DNA of 50,373 bases from Bacteroides caecigallinarum (GCF_021531075.1 NZ_JADYTJ010000021.1:1-50373), one strand, 5' to 3'; shown: positions 1 through 8,159, numbered from the stretch's first letter. A program made the numbers and translations. Notes: generated by a model not told the origin, from the sequence alone.

Positions 1-296
1 CTTTCTAAATAGTCATCATAATTAAAATACTCGGATATTAGATTGTTGTTATATCTATCAGAAAATATCTGTAAAGTTTCTGATATAGCAGGTATTAATG
101 GCTGATTGCCTATTTCTTTCCATTCTTCTGGAGATTTTTCTTCTTCTGTTACAATGGATATATTATAATAGCAAAAAGGGTCTTCATTTGCAAAGTCAAA
201 GTCTGGGATAAATATATTTTCTAATATAGAAATATATTCTAATAACTCTTTCTCTTTATTTATATTGTTCCATTGAAATTTATCTATTGGTTGCAT
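1..296 (-). CDS. hypothetical protein, partial (3' end outside window)
   Basis: An open frame runs leftward from an ATG at 296-294 to the window edge without a stop (98 codons visible). The protein starts MQPIDKFQWNNINKEKELL and is rich in Asp, Glu, Asn and aromatic residues, with no signal peptide or membrane segment. I do not recognise a family. A well-formed promoter (TTTG, 19 bp, TACTTTTG) sits about 25 bp upstream, so it is probably a real expressed gene. It follows the integrase on the same strand and is therefore likely cargo of the same integrated element; a small immunity-type or SUKH-like protein is possible from its composition, but nothing proves this. Confidence 0.65.
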   Translation of the reverse strand, partial: MQPIDKFQWNNINKEKELLEYISILENIFIPDFDFANEDPFCYYNISIVTEEEKSPEEWKEIGNQPLIPAISETLQIFSDRYNNNLISEYFNYDDYLE

Positions 297-320
297 ATTT
301 TAAATCTATTGGTTTATATG

Positions 321-351
321 CAAAAGTAAAAAAGAAAATCCCACTCACAAA
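321..351 (-). promoter_or_regulatory. promoter of the partial hypothetical gene
   Basis: Reading the minus strand, TTTG (348-351) and TACTTTTG (321-328) are 19 bp apart, matching the Bacteroidetes -33/-7 pattern. The -33 box lies inside the loop of the integrase terminator. Confidence 0.6.
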
Positions 352-366
352 TACTACAAGTGGGAT
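338..366 (-). terminator. intrinsic terminator after the integrase gene
   Basis: An 8-bp perfect stem (ATCCCACT 338-345 pairing with AGTGGGAT 359-366) is followed on the minus strand by TTTTCTTTTTT. It starts 7 bp beyond the integrase stop codon. Confidence 0.75.
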
Positions 367-373
367 AATCATT

Positions 374-1579
374 TTATAGTAGATTTTTCATAGCATCATC
401 TACCTGTTCATTGTCAAAACAATCTAAATAAATTTGTGTCACCCTTTCTGAACTATGTCCCAAAGATTCACTGATAATAGCAGTAGAAACTCCAGCACGC
501 TTTAGAACTGTTGCATAAGAGTGACGTGCAACGTAAGTAGTTATTTTCAATTCTATGCCTAAAGATTTACCAATCTCATTCAAATGATGATTTATATTAG
601 CAAGGACATCATAAATACGGTCCTTTTTCTGGGTTGGAGTACGGTTCTTATTATCAAGTATAGGGAACAAGAATTTTCGTCTGGAATCACAGTATTTATC
701 TATTATCTCCTTTGCTTGTTCTGACAATGGTAGAATAATTTTCTTTTTCGTTTTCTGACGCACATATATTAACCTATCGTTATCAATATTATCATTAGTC
801 AGCAAAGACATATCTGTGAAATTTATTCCTCCCATTAGATAAGAAAAAGCAAACATATCAACAGCAAGTTTCTTATAAAAACAAGATGAATCTGTATTAT
901 AGGACATTATTTGCTTTACCTGCTCTTTAGTAATCGCACGTTTAGCTGTAATACTGTGTAACTTTGAAACTTTATATTTTCTGAAAGGATAATTATCTTC
1001 TTTTACCAATCCCTCTGTAACTGCCAAATTATAGACTACTCTCAATGTTCTTAAACGTATGCCAATCGTATTTTCTGCAAGTTTCTGACTACGTAACCAT
1101 AACTCATAGTTTTTCAACCAGTTCACATCTATTTCTTGAAAATAAATATCCAAATGCCCATTGAATTTTAACAATGAAAAATAAACCTGGCGAACAGAAA
1201 GCGCATAACCAATCCTATTCTCCTTTTTCAGTTGCTCTATATATTGAACAAACAAGTAATTAACTGTTTTCGCTTTTACAGGTGAATCAACTGTTTCAAC
1301 CAATGTGGTTAAAGTATAATCCTTATTTCTGGAAGAAAAATCAAGAATCTGCTCTGAATATTTCTGTTCCTGTTCTTTAATCAGGGTATTTATCTGTTCT
1401 TTATTAGGACAATTTCTTTTAGGTCTATTCTTATCAAAGTCCCAATATTGAGGTTTTACAGAGACACCAAGGCTAACATATTTCTTTTTACCATCTTTAC
1501 ACACGCGAATCATCAAAGGATGCTCGCCATTACTTAATGTTTTTGACTTGTAACACAACACATTAACTGTAGCATTCAT
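374..1579 (-). CDS. tyrosine-type site-specific recombinase (integrase) of an integrated element
   Basis: Members of this Bacteroidetes integrase family insert and excise conjugative or mobilisable elements by strand exchange through a covalent tyrosine intermediate. The 401-residue protein has an N-terminal Arm/SAM-like part (about 1-90), a core-binding domain (about 100-200) and a catalytic domain (about 215-390). Visible catalytic residues are Arg352 (in YVARHS), His375 (LGHSS) and the nucleophile Tyr384 (TQIYL). The usual first arginine is not seen: that region reads SYLMGGINFTDM, and the HxxR histidine is Tyr349. Similar departures are known in integrases of the CTnDOT type. I chose the ATG at 1579 because family members begin near MNATVNVLCYKSK; an upstream start at 1639 would add a KVKP-repeat tail. 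Its position 150 bp from a tRNA-Leu suggests the tRNA is the attachment site. Confidence 0.9.
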   Translation of the reverse strand: MNATVNVLCYKSKTLSNGEHPLMIRVCKDGKKKYVSLGVSVKPQYWDFDKNRPKRNCPNKEQINTLIKEQEQKYSEQILDFSSRNKDYTLTTLVETVDSPVKAKTVNYLFVQYIEQLKKENRIGYALSVRQVYFSLLKFNGHLDIYFQEIDVNWLKNYELWLRSQKLAENTIGIRLRTLRVVYNLAVTEGLVKEDNYPFRKYKVSKLHSITAKRAITKEQVKQIMSYNTDSSCFYKKLAVDMFAFSYLMGGINFTDMSLLTNDNIDNDRLIYVRQKTKKKIILPLSEQAKEIIDKYCDSRRKFLFPILDNKNRTPTQKKDRIYDVLANINHHLNEIGKSLGIELKITTYVARHSYATVLKRAGVSTAIISESLGHSSERVTQIYLDCFDNEQVDDAMKNLL

Positions 1580-1588
1580 AATAAATTC

Positions 1589-1624
1589 TGGTTTAACTCT
1601 TGGTTTAACTTTTGGTTTAACTTT
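1589..1624. repeat. three 12-bp tandem repeats between integrase and tRNA
   Basis: TGGTTTAACTCT, TGGTTTAACTTT and TGGTTTAACTTT follow each other without spacing, with one mismatch. They lie just upstream of the chosen integrase start. They could be arm-type integrase sites, or coding repeats if translation starts at 1639. Confidence 0.7.
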
Positions 1625-1692
1625 GAGCTCCAGAAACACATAAACTGAGTATAATCAGGATAAAAGTACTGTGTTGTGCACATAAAGAAAAA

Positions 1693-1719
1693 GCTCCGTA
1701 AATCATTGATTTACAGAGC
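1693..1719 (-). terminator. intrinsic terminator of the tRNA operon
   Basis: A 12-bp stem (1693-1704 with 1708-1719, one G-T pair, 3-nt loop) is followed on the minus strand by TTTTTCTTT. It lies 11 bp beyond the 3' end of tRNA-Leu. Confidence 0.8.
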
Positions 1720-1729
1720 CTTAAGCCAG

Positions 1730-1814
1730 TACTCGAAGCGGGACTTGAACCCGCACAGCTGCAATAGCCAAGGGATTTTAAGTCCCTCGTGTCTACCGAT
1801 TCCACCATTCGAGC
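1730..1814 (-). tRNA. tRNA-Leu (UAA anticodon)
   Basis: The minus strand folds as an 85-nt class II tRNA. It has a 7-bp acceptor stem (GCTCGAA with TTCGAGT, one G-T pair), a D-arm containing GGTAGACACGAG, an anticodon loop carrying TAA, a long variable arm and the T-loop GTTCAAGTC. The discriminator base is A and no CCA is encoded. It is downstream of tRNA-Gly and probably shares its transcript. Its 3' half is the probable attachment site for the neighbouring element. Confidence 0.93.
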
Positions 1815-1831
1815 ATCCATTCAAAGAGAAG

Positions 1832-1904
1832 AGCGGAAAACGAGACTCGAACTCGCGACCCTAACCTTGGCAAGGTTATGCTCTACCAACTGAGCTATTT
1901 CCGC
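1832..1904 (-). tRNA. tRNA-Gly (GCC anticodon)
   Basis: The minus strand gives a standard 73-nt cloverleaf. The acceptor stem is GCGGAAA with TTTCCGC, the D-arm is AGCTCAGTTGGTAGAGC, the anticodon is GCC, and the T-loop is GTTCGAGTC. The discriminator is T. The gene is 17 nt upstream of tRNA-Leu. Confidence 0.95.
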
Positions 1905-1915
1905 GTTAACGGGTG

Positions 1916-1947
1916 CAAATGTATGGAGTTTTTGTATAACTTCCAAA
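1916..1947 (-). promoter_or_regulatory. promoter of the tRNA-Gly/tRNA-Leu operon
   Basis: The minus strand shows TTTG (1944-1947), 20 bp, then TACATTTG (1916-1923), an excellent Bacteroidetes promoter. The expected start is about 5 nt before the tRNA-Gly 5' end. Confidence 0.75.
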
Positions 1948-2069
1948 CATTTCGCCCGTTTTTATTAAAAAATATCCGTTTTCATATATCCAAAAGCCTT
2001 TTTACATGGCTTATGATATATTTGCAAAACATTTTAAAAGTCTTTGCAAAGCTTTTGCAAGTTTCAATA

Positions 2070-3410
2070 TCATCTTCCCAAAAGGGCTTTTTCAGCATTC
2101 TCTACAACCGAGAAATCAAAACCGGAAACAACCTTATCCATAAGTTCTACGATACGGTCGTTGCACAAATTACCTATACTGCCTTCGTGTGTGTGATGTA
2201 CCTGCTTGTTATGAGTAAACTTTCCGGCTTCTATGTCAAGACCAACTTTCTTATAGGCATCGCGGAAAGGCATTCCTTCGGTAGCCAGACGGTTCACTTC
2301 CTCAACACTGAATATGTACAGATATTTATCGTCATCAAGGATATGCTCGTTCACATAAATCTTATCCATGATGTATGTAGCCATCTGCAAGCAATCTTTC
2401 AGTTCGGAAAATGCAGGCAGGAACACTTCCTTGATAATCTGCAAGTCACGGAAATAGCCGGAAGGCAGATTATTCATTATCATCATTATCTGCTGAGGAA
2501 GAGCCTGTATCTTATTACATTTTGCACGTGTAAGCTCGAACACATCAGGATTTTTCTTGTGAGGCATAATACTTGAGCCTGTAGTACATTCGTCCGGAAG
2601 TTTTACAAAACCAAAATTCTGACTGCTGAACATACATGCATCGAAAGCCATCTTCGATAGTGTTCCGGCTATGGAAGCCAAAGCGAAGGCCACATTACGT
2701 TCCATCTTTCCACGGCCCATCTGAGCATATACCACATTGTAATTCATCGAGTCAAACCCTAAAAGACGTGTTGTCATCTCACGATTCAATGGAAACGAAG
2801 AACCGTAACCGGCAGCAGAACCCAAAGGATTACGATTACACATTTTATACGCAGCCTGTAGAAACATCATATCATCTACCAAGCTCTCTGCATATGCTCC
2901 AAACCATAATCCGAACGACGATGGCATTGCTATCTGCAGATGTGTATATCCTGGCATCAATACGTCCTTATATTTGTTGCTCTGCGCAATAAGCACCTTA
3001 AACAAATCCTCTACAGCCTCAGCTATATCTTTAATCTGGGCACGGGTGAACAGTTTCAAGTCTACCAGCACCTGATCATTTCTGGAACGTCCACTGTGGA
3101 TTTTCTTTCCCACATCACCCAGTTTTCTTGTCAACATTAGTTCCACTTGAGAATGTACATCCTCTATTCCGTCTTCTATCACGAAATCTCCTTTTTCGGC
3201 AGAAGCATAGATATTCTTCAGTTCATCAAGCAAAACTTTCAATTCGTCAGACTTCAAAAGACCAATACTTTCAAGCATAATGATATGAGCCATTGAACCC
3301 AGTACGTCATGCTTTGCTAGATACAGGTCCATTTCGCGGTCCAGGCCTACAGTGAAACGATCTATTTCAGCGTTTACCTGAACATTTTTTTCCCAAAGTT
3401 TCTGAGCCAT
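2070..3410 (-). CDS. argH: argininosuccinate lyase
   Basis: This cytosolic enzyme cleaves argininosuccinate to arginine and fumarate, the last step of arginine synthesis. The 446-residue product carries the fumarase/aspartase superfamily signature GSSIMPHKKNPD at about 278-289, the segment HSGRSRNDQ at about 105-113 that contributes to the active site, and the YTHLQ motif with the likely catalytic His157. Length fits the family, although the C-terminal part is shorter than in E. coli-type enzymes. It is the last gene of the leftward prmC-recX-comF-pyrE-SRPBCC-argH group, 27 bp after the SRPBCC gene. No other arginine gene is in the window. Confidence 0.95.
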   Translation of the reverse strand: MAQKLWEKNVQVNAEIDRFTVGLDREMDLYLAKHDVLGSMAHIIMLESIGLLKSDELKVLLDELKNIYASAEKGDFVIEDGIEDVHSQVELMLTRKLGDVGKKIHSGRSRNDQVLVDLKLFTRAQIKDIAEAVEDLFKVLIAQSNKYKDVLMPGYTHLQIAMPSSFGLWFGAYAESLVDDMMFLQAAYKMCNRNPLGSAAGYGSSFPLNREMTTRLLGFDSMNYNVVYAQMGRGKMERNVAFALASIAGTLSKMAFDACMFSSQNFGFVKLPDECTTGSSIMPHKKNPDVFELTRAKCNKIQALPQQIMMIMNNLPSGYFRDLQIIKEVFLPAFSELKDCLQMATYIMDKIYVNEHILDDDKYLYIFSVEEVNRLATEGMPFRDAYKKVGLDIEAGKFTHNKQVHHTHEGSIGNLCNDRIVELMDKVVSGFDFSVVENAEKALLGR

Positions 3411-3437
3411 ATTCTTGTTTTATATCAAAGTTAATTA

Positions 3438-3869
3438 TTAATAAGGTATAGCAGAAAGCATATCAGCCAGTTTCTCCACTCCCTCCTGAAGTGGTTTTGA
3501 TACCATAGCCTTCATAAACATATTTACCTCTGCACGTATTGTAACCTTCATTTTAGACTGTTCGTCGGACACCGGTAGCATCTGAATCCACAAATTCATA
3601 GGCACAGGCGACTTTTCGCCTTCAAATTTTATACACTTCATAGGCTCGCGCTCTATTATTCGGAGTGTAAGACTTATTCCTTGTACTTTCAATGTAATAG
3701 AATCCTGATCGAAAGTCATATCCTCAAGTTTACCGTCAAGTTTGTCTTTCACGGCATCCAGACGCTGACGTACAGACTCAAGATTATTCAAGTCCGACAG
3801 CTTGTTATAAACTCGTTCCTGAGCGTAAGGAACATATTTCACTGTACTCTCGTATTGCAATGTTGCCAT
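3438..3869 (-). CDS. SRPBCC-fold protein (polyketide cyclase/START-like)
   Basis: A 143-residue cytosolic protein beginning MATLQYESTVKYVPYAQERVYNKLSDL. Alternating strands, one long C-terminal helix (about 112-135) and the N-terminal layout resemble the SRPBCC/START-like helix-grip fold, in which a deep pocket binds a hydrophobic ligand. No ligand or reaction can be assigned. The gene lies between pyrE and argH on the same strand. Its pairing with these genes is familiar from Bacteroides genomes, but I know of no proven function. Confidence 0.75.
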   Translation of the reverse strand: MATLQYESTVKYVPYAQERVYNKLSDLNNLESVRQRLDAVKDKLDGKLEDMTFDQDSITLKVQGISLTLRIIEREPMKCIKFEGEKSPVPMNLWIQMLPVSDEQSKMKVTIRAEVNMFMKAMVSKPLQEGVEKLADMLSAIPY

Positions 3870-3978
3870 ATACTTTCAAAAACAAAAAGAAAACACGGAT
3901 TTTACCGTATGACACGATTCACAATCAAGAACCGTGAGACCAGTAGAATCCGTGTCTCCAATTATAGATTAATATTTA

Positions 3979-4614
3979 TTATTTTCCTGTCCAGTGAGCA
4001 GGGTCTTCTCTCCAAGCCTGAAGTACAGGAATATCATCTTCATCAATATAGTCAGTCTTAAGAGCAGCATCCAAAACTGCATTGTAGTTAGTAAGAGTTA
4101 CAAGTTCTACATTTGCATTCAAGAATGCCTTAACAGATACGTCAAATCCATAAGTGAATGATGCTACCATACCGATAACTTCACAACCGTCGCGACGTAT
4201 AGCCTCAACTGCTTTCAAGCTGCTTCCACCAGTAGAAATCAAATCTTCTACTACTACAACTTTCATACCCGGACGCAACTCACCTTCGATAAGATTTTCC
4301 AATCCATGATCCTTTGGACTTGAACGAACATATACAAATGGCAGGTTAAGTTCTTCTGCAACCAATGCACCCTGAGCGATTGCTCCAGTTGCCACACCGG
4401 CAATAGCATCAACCTGACCGAATTTTTCAAGGATAATACGACAGATTTCCAACTTCACAAAGTTACGAAGTGCAGGATAAGACAAAGTCTTACGGTTGTC
4501 GCAATAAATAGGAGATTGCCAACCTGAAGCCCAAGTAAATGGGTTAGCCGGCTGAATTTTAACAGCTTTAACTTTCAGCAATTTTTCTGCGAATAATCTT
4601 TCCAAAGCTTTCAT
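3979..4614 (-). CDS. pyrE: orotate phosphoribosyltransferase
   Basis: The enzyme joins orotate to PRPP to give orotidine 5'-phosphate in pyrimidine synthesis. The product is 211 residues when started at the ATG at 4614 (MKALERLFAEKLLKVKAV); the longer frame to 4647 would overlap the promoter box and adds residues not usual in the family. The PRPP-binding motif VVVVEDLISTGGSS lies at about 120-132, and the flexible-loop region with RSSPKDHGLENLIEG at about 97-111. It has its own promoter-like box at 4645-4652, separated from comF by about 108 bp. Confidence 0.95.
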   Translation of the reverse strand: MKALERLFAEKLLKVKAVKIQPANPFTWASGWQSPIYCDNRKTLSYPALRNFVKLEICRIILEKFGQVDAIAGVATGAIAQGALVAEELNLPFVYVRSSPKDHGLENLIEGELRPGMKVVVVEDLISTGGSSLKAVEAIRRDGCEVIGMVASFTYGFDVSVKAFLNANVELVTLTNYNAVLDAALKTDYIDEDDIPVLQAWREDPAHWTGK

Positions 4615-4644
4615 AATTTTACTAATATCTGATAAACATTTGTG

Positions 4645-4652
4645 CAAAAGTA
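4645..4652 (-). promoter_or_regulatory. putative pyrE promoter (-7 box)
   Basis: TACTTTTG on the minus strand lies 30 bp before the pyrE ATG, so transcription would start about 24 nt upstream of it. A -33 TTTG is not clear. Confidence 0.5.
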
Positions 4653-4722
4653 GAGAAATACATCGGTATTTGAAAATTTATATGTATTAATTTTGCTAAA
4701 ATCTGACATAAAGCATCATATA

Positions 4723-5415
4723 TCAAGATTTTGTCCACGCTAGTGTTATAATACTTATTTTAACGGAATCCACTGTCTTAAGTGCGTCGATACAGGATGA
4801 AATGGTGGCTCCAGTGGTCAATACATCATCTACCAGAAGCAGATGTCTGCCGTGTAATGAGAATGTTTTTTCTGTAATTTTAAACAATCCTTCGGCATTT
4901 TCCCATCTTCCCGAAGCGGATTTGTGGGTTTGAGTGGCATTATTATGAGTCCTTTCCAAAGCATCGGTTATTACGGGAATAGATGTCAACTCTGAAATTC
5001 CCATTGCCAACAACTCCGATTGATTATATCCTCTAATTCTGAGCCTGCTTTTATGTAATGGCACCGGTAATATATAATCTATCCCATCAAAAAAACCGGT
5101 ATCCAACAGTTCTGTAGCAATGACACGTCCCATTTGTTTGCAAAGCCGTTTTCTTCCATAATATTTCATGCCATGCAGTATTTTAGAGACAGAACCTCCA
5201 CGTGCATAATAATATAAAGACGTAGCCTTTTCTATTGGGTATATACCCCAGAAAAGTCGTTCCATCTCATTTTCAGGGGTATTACGCAGCCCTGTTAAAG
5301 GGAGAGAAGCCATACACGACACACACAGGCCTTCCTCTTGTGAAGAAAGCAGTTTTCCACAGCACACACATATACGAGGGAAAAAGAAATCGCGTATGTC
5401 GTTCAGAAAATTCAT
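4723..5415 (-). CDS. comF: ComF-family phosphoribosyltransferase-like protein
   Basis: The 230-residue protein has an N-terminal zinc-ribbon with Cys16, Cys18, Cys19, Cys31 and Cys34 (CVCCGK then CVSC), followed by a type I phosphoribosyltransferase domain whose PRPP loop reads LLVDDVLTTGATIS at about 193-206. Homologues in naturally transformable bacteria are needed for DNA uptake across the inner membrane; in Bacteroides the role is not established. The gene starts 3 bp after the recX stop codon, so the two are probably co-translated. Confidence 0.9.
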   Translation of the reverse strand: MNFLNDIRDFFFPRICVCCGKLLSSQEEGLCVSCMASLPLTGLRNTPENEMERLFWGIYPIEKATSLYYYARGGSVSKILHGMKYYGRKRLCKQMGRVIATELLDTGFFDGIDYILPVPLHKSRLRIRGYNQSELLAMGISELTSIPVITDALERTHNNATQTHKSASGRWENAEGLFKITEKTFSLHGRHLLLVDDVLTTGATISSCIDALKTVDSVKISIITLAWTKS

Positions 5416-5418
5416 TTA

Positions 5419-5883
5419 CTATTCGAAATCACCTTTTACAAATTTCATTATTTCCTGCATGGTAAATCCCCTTCCGGCTGCAAATCTTATCAGTTTTGCA
5501 TTTCGTTCATAATCATTCTCAGCCTTGATTGTTTTGAGTTTCTGTTTCAGCAGATTTTGCAGGATTCCATTGTATTCATCTTCGTCAATATCCTCCATTC
5601 CGGCATTTATTTCCTCTGAAGTAAGTCCTTTCATACGGAGAGACTGGGCTATCTTCATCCTGCCCCACTGATTGAAACGATATTTGTCGCGCACGTATGC
5701 ACTGCAAAAACGAATTGTGTCAAGATACTTTTCTTTAAAGAGGTGAGCCATAACAGCAGCTATGCTTTCAGGACTTGCGCCCCATCCTTTCAATTTTGTC
5801 TCTACATCCGACGGACATCTCTCTACGGCAGAACAATAAGCCTCAGCCTTGTTCAGCAATTCTTTTTCTGAATATTCTTTCAT
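5419..5883 (-). CDS. recX: regulatory protein RecX
   Basis: RecX proteins bind RecA filaments and limit their growth, tuning homologous recombination. The 154-residue product is helical throughout, with the family's repeated three-helix units: CPSDVETKLKGWG near 23-35, then FCSAYVRDKYRFNQWGRMKI and a third unit containing EEINAGMEDIDE. The ATG overlaps the last 4 bp of prmC, which implies translational coupling. recA itself is not in the window. Confidence 0.88.
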   Translation of the reverse strand: MKEYSEKELLNKAEAYCSAVERCPSDVETKLKGWGASPESIAAVMAHLFKEKYLDTIRFCSAYVRDKYRFNQWGRMKIAQSLRMKGLTSEEINAGMEDIDEDEYNGILQNLLKQKLKTIKAENDYERNAKLIRFAAGRGFTMQEIMKFVKGDFE

Positions 5884-6719
5884 GGTCGTACAGCTTTTAT
5901 CATTCTGTCATTACCGGACAAATCTTTCCTCAGTTCTATATTCCTATATCCCATAGAAGAAAGCATCTCCACAGTTTCTTTACCATAAGCTCTGTTTATT
6001 TCGAAATAAATCAAACCTTCGCAATTCAAGATATCAATACCTATTTCAGCTATTCGTCTATAGAAACGAAGAGGATCATCATCGGGAACAAAGAGTGCCA
6101 GACCAGGCTCCCATTCAAGAACATTTCTCTCCATATCAGTTTTTTCACTATCTGTTATATATGGCGGATTACTGACTATAATATCAGTCTTTATATCGGG
6201 AATGTCTGTACTAAGCACATCTACACGACTGAATGCAATATCTACATTATTCATACGCGCATTCTCTGAAGCTACAGACAGTGCCTGTTCGGAGATATCC
6301 CATGCAGACACAACAGGAGAGTTCATCATCAATGAAAGCGAAATAGGAATGCATCCACTTCCGGTACCAATGTCCAGAACACTTATTTCCTCACGTTTAT
6401 TGTCGTCAACTATCCAGTCTATCAATTCGGATGTTTCCGGTCTAGGTATGAGAACTGAAGGGGTAACTTTGAAACGAAAGCCACAAAACCACGTTTCTCC
6501 CATTATGTATTGCAAGGGTTCGTACGATTTCAGACGCATCAGAATATCATTTACCTCCGAAAGATTTTCTGATGAAAAATTCATATCTTTGCCTGCATAT
6601 AGGTCAAGAGCTGACAGTTGAAACTTCTCTGTCAGAATATACTTAGCCAAGGCGGCAGCCTCGGCATCCGGATAGTAACCGGAAAGTTCTTGTCGTATAT
6701 AAGTATATATTGGATGCAT
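5880..6719 (-). CDS. prmC: peptide chain release factor N5-glutamine methyltransferase
   Basis: PrmC methylates the glutamine of the GGQ motif in release factors RF1 and RF2, which raises termination efficiency. The 279-residue protein has an N-terminal helical substrate-binding part and a Rossmann methyltransferase domain with the SAM-binding DIGTGSG at about 116-122 and the catalytic NPPY at 184-187. I placed the start at the ATG at 6719; an upstream TTG is less likely. It heads the leftward cluster and overlaps recX by 4 bp. A TACTTTTG box ends only 7 bp upstream of this ATG, so the transcript may be nearly leaderless. Confidence 0.93.
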   Translation of the reverse strand: MHPIYTYIRQELSGYYPDAEAAALAKYILTEKFQLSALDLYAGKDMNFSSENLSEVNDILMRLKSYEPLQYIMGETWFCGFRFKVTPSVLIPRPETSELIDWIVDDNKREEISVLDIGTGSGCIPISLSLMMNSPVVSAWDISEQALSVASENARMNNVDIAFSRVDVLSTDIPDIKTDIIVSNPPYITDSEKTDMERNVLEWEPGLALFVPDDDPLRFYRRIAEIGIDILNCEGLIYFEINRAYGKETVEMLSSMGYRNIELRKDLSGNDRMIKAVRP

Positions 6720-6725
6720 AATGTG

Positions 6726-6733
6726 CAAAAGTA
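6726..6733 (-). promoter_or_regulatory. putative prmC promoter (-7 box)
   Basis: TACTTTTG on the minus strand in the 32-bp gap between prmC and ribD. The spacing to the prmC ATG is short enough for a leaderless message. Confidence 0.5.
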
Positions 6734-6751
6734 AGAAAAAAGCTCAAGAAT

Positions 6752-7789
6752 ATGACTACAGATGAAAAATATATCCGCAGATGTATAGAACTTGCATCAA
6801 ACGGATTGTGCAATGCAGCTCCAAACCCTATGGTTGGTGCAGTGATAGTACACAATGGCAAGATTATCGGCGAAGGCTATCATGCCAGATGCGGAGAAGG
6901 CCATGCCGAAGTAAATGCCATACGTTCAGTGAAAGACGAAAGTCTGCTAAAGGAATCAACCATTTACGTAAGTCTGGAGCCATGCTCTCACTACGGTAAG
7001 ACACCTCCATGTGCCGACCTTATCATCAGCAAAGGAATTCCACGCGTTGTAGTAGGCTGTATAGACCCTTTTTCACAAGTATCTGGCAGAGGAATACAAA
7101 AGTTGCGCAATGCAGGTATAGATGTCACTGTAGGAGTATTGGAAGATGAATGCAAGAACCTTATCAGACGATTTGTGACATTCAACACACAAAAACGTCC
7201 TTACATCACATTGAAATGGGCCGAATCGGCCAACGGATATATTGACATAAACCGTGAAAGCGGTTCACCTGTCGTATTGTCTACTCCCATCACTTCAATG
7301 TACGTACACAAGCAAAGAGCAGAACATAAGGCTATACTCGTAGGCAGAAGAACTGCTCTACTGGACAATCCTTCGCTCACTACACGAAACTGGTACGGTG
7401 CAAATCCGTTGAGATTAGTGATAGACCGTAATCTAACTCTGCCGTCTGACTTAAGACTCTTCGACCATAGTACGCCAACACTGGTATTTACCGAAAAAGA
7501 AAAAGCAGGAGAGGAAAACCTGGAATACATAACATTGGATTTTTCAAAGGACATACTACCACAGATTCTTACCGTCCTTTACGAAAGGAAGATACAGTCA
7601 CTGCTGGTTGAGGGAGGAACTACCCTGCTACAGTCTTTTATTGACACAGAACTGTGGGATGATATATATGTGGAACATTCCGAAAAAGTATTGGAAGAAG
7701 GTGTGAAATCGCCTATAATACCGAAAGGAGCAGTGATGCAAACAGAAATGCGCGACGGGGTTTGTGTGAGTCATTATATAACCAGGTAG
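6752..7789 (+). CDS. ribD: bifunctional riboflavin deaminase/reductase
   Basis: RibD deaminates 2,5-diamino-6-ribosylamino-pyrimidinone phosphate and then reduces its ribose side chain with NADPH, two early riboflavin steps. The 345-residue protein has an N-terminal cytidine-deaminase-like domain with the zinc motif HAEVNA (His51, Glu53) and PCSHYGKTPPC (Cys78, Cys87), then a DHFR-like reductase domain from about 145 with TLKWAESANGYI and VEGGTTLLQSF. It diverges from prmC with 32 bp between starts. No FMN riboswitch-like leader precedes it and no other rib gene is nearby. Confidence 0.94.
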   Translation: MTTDEKYIRRCIELASNGLCNAAPNPMVGAVIVHNGKIIGEGYHARCGEGHAEVNAIRSVKDESLLKESTIYVSLEPCSHYGKTPPCADLIISKGIPRVVVGCIDPFSQVSGRGIQKLRNAGIDVTVGVLEDECKNLIRRFVTFNTQKRPYITLKWAESANGYIDINRESGSPVVLSTPITSMYVHKQRAEHKAILVGRRTALLDNPSLTTRNWYGANPLRLVIDRNLTLPSDLRLFDHSTPTLVFTEKEKAGEENLEYITLDFSKDILPQILTVLYERKIQSLLVEGGTTLLQSFIDTELWDDIYVEHSEKVLEEGVKSPIIPKGAVMQTEMRDGVCVSHYITR

Positions 7790-8159
7790 CATAAAGAATA
7801 ATATGAACATGCTGAGTACAAAATAATTCAGGTATTATTGGGGAATATATTTTAGATAGACAATCTTTATAAAAGATATATTTAAGACAACAAAGAATAT
7901 ATTCTTAAAAGTCCATTCGAATTTCAAACTAAAACTTTAAGACTCAATATTGATAATACAGTAGTTTTTCTAAAAACTTATAAGTTTTACAAATAATTAA
8001 ATTCACTACTTGATAAATATTCACTATTACATAACTCGTGATAGCTATTACATAAAAAAGTATCCATATACTAATGAACAAAGTAGTCAACTACAGAATT
8101 TTGTAATTTATCCAAATTGGATGAGATAGCCTCAAAATAAGAGACTATCTCTATTTACA
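7790..8159. other. AT-rich intergenic gap between ribD and the broken acyltransferase
   Basis: About 370 bp of strongly AT-rich DNA between two converging genes. I see no coding frame of family-like composition, RNA gene or repeat apart from the hairpin at 8123-8151. It marks the left edge of the accessory island. Confidence 0.6.
8123..8151. terminator. hairpin between converging ribD and acyltransferase
   Basis: GAGATAGCCTC (8123-8133) pairs with GAGACTATCTC (8141-8151) with one C-A mismatch and a 7-nt loop. There is only a short T run on either side, so it is a weak bidirectional terminator candidate. Confidence 0.45.

Noticed and set aside
1617..1820. Short leftward coding frame starting MDARMVESVDTRDLKSLG
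   Set aside because: It is the translated sequence of tRNA-Leu and its terminator.
6720..6751. FMN riboswitch before ribD
   Set aside because: Only 32 bp separate ribD from prmC, too short for the element.
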